64,000 nucleotides of DNA from NCBI RefSeq assembly GCF_001718195.1, contig NZ_MCNV01000032.1, positions 1 to 64,000 on the forward strand, written 5' to 3'. The translations under genes were made by a program, and so were the position numbers. The first letter of the stretch is position 1. Each line of letters opens with the position of its first letter. Source of the stretch: Paraburkholderia nodosa (GTDB lineage: Bacteria; Pseudomonadota; Gammaproteobacteria; Burkholderiales; Burkholderiaceae). This document shows positions 61,375 through 64,000 of the stretch, piece after piece. Below the pieces are notes generated by a model. It saw only the letters and a list, made by a program, of their open reading frames with translations. It did not search any database and was not told the origin of the DNA.

Positions 61375-62442
61375 TCAGTCGTCACACTCGGGCGGATCCT
61401 TGCAGGCGGTGCCGATGCCCTGTGGCCTGATCTCTTCAGAGAGCAGCAGTTGCGCGCCCTGCGTCACGATCTGGTCGCCAGCCCGGAAGCCGGCGCTCAC
61501 CAGGAAATCGTGATCGCCCTCGTTGACGGCGGGCACGTAGCGCCGCGTGAAGCGGTCGTGCGCCGTGCGCACGTATGCCCAGGTCTGACCGCCGTACCAC
61601 ACCACCGCCTGCTCAGGGATCAGCAGCCGGGATACGGCCTCATTTGACGTTGGCACGCGGGCACTCGTGCGCAGGTTCGCTGGCAGCGCGGTATCGGCGA
61701 CATAAAGCCAGGGCGTGCCCTGTACGGCGGGATCGGCGATAAGCGAAGCGGAAAGCCTGTGGGCCGGCATCGTGCCGCCGTTGGGCGTATCGACCGCTAT
61801 GTGCTCGGGCGGCGTCGCGCCGAATCTGGAGGGCAACGTGACGCGCAGCACGATCGACCGACCCGCCTGAAGACGCTGGAACAGCGTCGAGGTTGGTGCA
61901 GTTGCGGCATTCGCCAGTGCGTCGCCGAACTGCTGCCGCATCGTGCCTTCAAGGCCGTCCAGCGTGATCCGGGAGGATTGCAGTTTTGCCGCGTCGCCTT
62001 GCATCGATGAATGTGCGGCCTGCAGACTTTTCTGCGAAATATTGCGGTCGTCGGCGAAGAGCGTACGGCTGCTCTCGTACTGCATACGTGAGCTGGCCGC
62101 CTGCGCAGTGAACGTGTCGATGTCGGCGCGTGCGCTGGCGAGGCGGCTACGCAGATCGAAGAACGGCTGCAGATCGATGACCGTGACATCGGCTCTGATG
62201 CTGGACTGGCTCGTGACCGCTGCAAGCGGCGCGACTTCGATGTGGCCGGCGCGCTGTGCGTCAGGGCTCAGGACCACAACCGTTTCGCCATTGACCGTCT
62301 GCACGGTGGGTGGCGGTGCCAATCGTGCCGCCGCGGCTGTCGATGCACTCGAGTCGTCGAACGCCTGGTGGATGATGTACCAGCCTGCGCCGGCGCAGAG
62401 GGCCAGCGAGAGGACGCCTAGCAGGATCAGTCGGAGTTTCAT
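61375..62442 (-). CDS. RND periplasmic adaptor (membrane fusion protein)
   Basis: 355 residues. An N-terminal membrane anchor (LILLGVLSLALCAGAGWYII), the alpha-hairpin with DIDTFTAQAASSRMQYESSR and DAAKLQSSRITLDGLEGTMR, then a beta-barrel and a membrane-proximal domain (RFTRRYVPAVNEGDHDFLVS AGFRAGDQIVTQGAQLLLSEE). The C-terminus CKDPPECDD is an acid/cysteine tag that might bind metal. Overlaps the TolC-type gene by 4 nt. Confidence 0.85.
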   Translation of the reverse strand: MKLRLILLGVLSLALCAGAGWYIIHQAFDDSSASTAAAARLAPPPTVQTVNGETVVVLSPDAQRAGHIEVAPLAAVTSQSSIRADVTVIDLQPFFDLRSRLASARADIDTFTAQAASSRMQYESSRTLFADDRNISQKSLQAAHSSMQGDAAKLQSSRITLDGLEGTMRQQFGDALANAATAPTSTLFQRLQAGRSIVLRVTLPSRFGATPPEHIAVDTPNGGTMPAHRLSASLIADPAVQGTPWLYVADTALPANLRTSARVPTSNEAVSRLLIPEQAVVWYGGQTWAYVRTAHDRFTRRYVPAVNEGDHDFLVSAGFRAGDQIVTQGAQLLLSEEIRPQGIGTACKDPPECDD

Positions 62443-63836
62443 CGCGTTGTCCCTTCGCTGAAGGCATGGCTCCCTGCCGCGTGGCCGAGGGGTAACTGCA
62501 TCGCATCTTCGAGTGCGCCGGCAGCCTGCTGGACCGCGACTTCGGCGTCGAGATGGGCGGTTTCGCTCGTCTGATAGTCGGCTTTCGCCTGTGTGTAGGT
62601 CAGCCGGTCCGCATTGCCGCTGGAGAACGCAGCCGCCTCGCTGTCGAGTTGGCGGCGGGCGCTGGCCAGATGCACGTCGGAGATTTGCAGCGCTTCGGTG
62701 CTCGACTGGTAGCGCGCCAGCACGTGGGCAAGCTCGCCAATGATCTTGTCCTGTAGCGCGCCGGTGCGGACCGCCGCTTCCTTGCGCCTCGCCTCGGCCT
62801 GTTTGATACCCCCCTGGTTCTGGTCGAATATTGGCAAGCCGATGCCAGCCAGTCCGAAGCCGATCTTGTTGGTGCCGGTGTCATACGTATAGCCGGGACC
62901 GAGATGGATGTCCGGATACTGTTTCGCGACCTCGAGCTGAAGCGCCGATTCGGCTGCGGCGTAATCGGCCAGCGAGGCGCGCAGGTCGGCGCGATGGAAT
63001 ATCGCCGCGCGCTGCGCGTCCGCCGGCGGTGGAGCAGGCGGAGCGGTGCCGAAGTTGCTCAGATCAAGCGCGACTTCGTCGAGCGCGCTGACAGGCACGC
63101 CGATGGCCCCAGCCAGTTGCGCGCGCGCGTCCCCTTCGGCACTTCGCGCGGAGGCCAGATCGCTCTGGGCCTGGGTGTCGGCAAGCACGGCGGCCTCGAC
63201 ATCGGGTTGCGAATACTGGCCGACTGCGAGGCGGTGGCGGCTCATTACCGTGATCTGCCGCTCGGCTTGCGCCTTGGTGGACAGCAAGGCGATGCGCGTA
63301 CGCGCGGCGTACAGCGCGAGCAAGGCGTCCCTAACCTGCGTTCTAACCGTCCACGCTGCGGTGACGATGTTCAGCCGGGCCGCTTCCGACAGACGGCTCG
63401 CCTGATCAACGCGATAGCCGCGCTTGTGCGCCGTCTCGATCGGGATATCGAGCGCAGGACCCCAGGTGAAGGGCGCTCCTGGCCCCGGGTTAGGCGTGTT
63501 GTACTGGAACGGCAACTGAAGGACCGGATTGGGAATCGCGTTGGCGACATCGATGCCCGCTTTGGCCGTGCCCCATTGCGCACGGGCCAGGTCGAGCGCA
63601 GGGCTGAAATAGAACGCCGCCAGGGTAAGCAGTTCCCGGTTCCAGGCTGCAGGTGGCCACGGTGTGACATCGTGGGCAGCTTCGCGCGCGATCCAGGCAT
63701 GCAGTTCCTCGCTCGCCAGTGAACGTTGCTCGAATTGCCGGGCAATCTGGTCCGGGGCGATTGGCTGCGGATGGTAGCTTGTACAGCCGGCCACACCAGT
63801 CGAGGCGATGGCGAGAATCGAAAACGCGCGGCGCAT
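62439..63836 (-). CDS. TolC-family outer-membrane efflux lipoprotein (CzcC type)
   Basis: 465 residues with a lipobox (AIASTGVAGCTSYHP), so a lipid-anchored outer-membrane channel. Two OEP repeats: NAIPNPVLQLPFQYNTPNPG with RLSEAARLNIVTAAWTVRTQ, and DIHLGPGYTYDTGTNKIGFG LAGIGLPIFDQNQGG, matching CzcC/CusC relatives. First gene of the RND operon. The promoter should lie in 63837-63950. Confidence 0.85.
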   Translation of the reverse strand: MRRAFSILAIASTGVAGCTSYHPQPIAPDQIARQFEQRSLASEELHAWIAREAAHDVTPWPPAAWNRELLTLAAFYFSPALDLARAQWGTAKAGIDVANAIPNPVLQLPFQYNTPNPGPGAPFTWGPALDIPIETAHKRGYRVDQASRLSEAARLNIVTAAWTVRTQVRDALLALYAARTRIALLSTKAQAERQITVMSRHRLAVGQYSQPDVEAAVLADTQAQSDLASARSAEGDARAQLAGAIGVPVSALDEVALDLSNFGTAPPAPPPADAQRAAIFHRADLRASLADYAAAESALQLEVAKQYPDIHLGPGYTYDTGTNKIGFGLAGIGLPIFDQNQGGIKQAEARRKEAAVRTGALQDKIIGELAHVLARYQSSTEALQISDVHLASARRQLDSEAAAFSSGNADRLTYTQAKADYQTSETAHLDAEVAVQQAAGALEDAMQLPLGHAAGSHAFSEGTTR

Positions 63837-63950
63837 TCTGGCATCCCATCTGACGTTGTGCCGCCCAGGCGGGCAACTTTCGCAACGGATGCTACGCCAC
63901 CATTTGTGAAGTTTTCGTCAACAACCCATCTGGTACCCGTGGACTTCGAC

Positions 63951-64000
63951 TCAGGTCCGGTTCGCAGCCGGAAGACGAAGCGAGACGCAGGTGCCTTTGC
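63951..64000 (-). CDS. C-terminal end of a probable sensor histidine kinase (runs off the window)
   Basis: The minus strand at the edge reads KGTCVSLRLPAANRT then TGA at 63951-63953. GxGTxVxLRLP is the common end of the ATPase domain of sensor kinases. Only 16 codons are visible, so the call is tentative, but a two-component system next to a metal-type RND operon would be normal. The 114-bp gap to the TolC-type start at 63836 is free of genes. Confidence 0.5.
   Translation of the reverse strand, partial: KGTCVSLRLPAANRT

Overview
The window (64 kb, GC-rich) looks like an accessory region of a Burkholderiaceae chromosome or megaplasmid (Paraburkholderia, Burkholderia or Cupriavidus type). The grounds are the trimeric porins with the QSSVTLYG start, the oph-type phthalate genes, the HU and IclR/MarR/MocR regulators, and dense overlapping operons. 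I see no rRNA, tRNA, CRISPR array or phage module. Names below come from reading motifs and gene order; no search was run.

Layout. 1-5.9 kb is a scarred zone: an IS481-type end cuts a MocR-type gene, an intact MocR paralogue faces a cupin/AhpD-like pair, and two adjacent genes (NAD-dependent epimerase-like, ferritin-like) are broken by stops and indels. 6.0-15.2 kb is a complete phthalate pathway: ophA2-ophB (plus strand), then ophE, marR, porin, ophC and ophD (minus strand), then ophA1 (plus strand). Four copies of an ATTAGAGCTCTAAT-like palindrome sit before the four transcription starts. A hemerythrin-like gene follows. 15.8-25.4 kb is a patchwork: a TauE/SafE-type exporter, a gspG remnant, a hybrid PAS/histidine kinase/double receiver protein, hypothetical genes, an IS66 remnant, HU, a GGDEF protein and tiny membrane proteins.

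25.6-29.7 kb is an arsenic operon on the minus strand: arsR-arsI-arsC-acr3-arsH-(broken MFS gene)-arsN2, able to handle both inorganic and methylated or organic arsenic. 30.1-33.0 kb has two exported hypothetical proteins and a LuxR-type regulator, followed by a 40-bp near-perfect palindrome. 33.4-40.0 kb is a second Rieske oxygenase operon (oxygenase, SDR, reductase, MFS transporter, porin) of unknown aromatic substrate, faced by an IclR regulator across a nested inverted repeat.

40.4-56.6 kb is the most interesting part. An AraC regulator and a plus-strand operon (AhpD/CMD-like, acyl-CoA-dehydrogenase-like, NitT/TauT-type ABC transporter) run head-on into a nine-gene minus-strand operon. 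Seven of those nine are the Nit1C set (MSMEG_0572-like, Nit6803-type nitrilase, MSMEG_0568 radical SAM, GNAT, sll0787 AIR-synthase-like, MSMEG_0570, MSMEG_0569 flavoprotein). The last two are unexpected: an LnmK/Pnap_2097-like protein and a full-length methylmalonyl-CoA-mutase-like protein. A MocR regulator faces this operon across an intergenic region holding four ATGCnATCAAT repeats. 57.2-64 kb holds small membrane proteins and a TolC-MFP-RND efflux operon ending in a DUF2127 gene; the last codons of a probable sensor kinase lie at the edge of the window.
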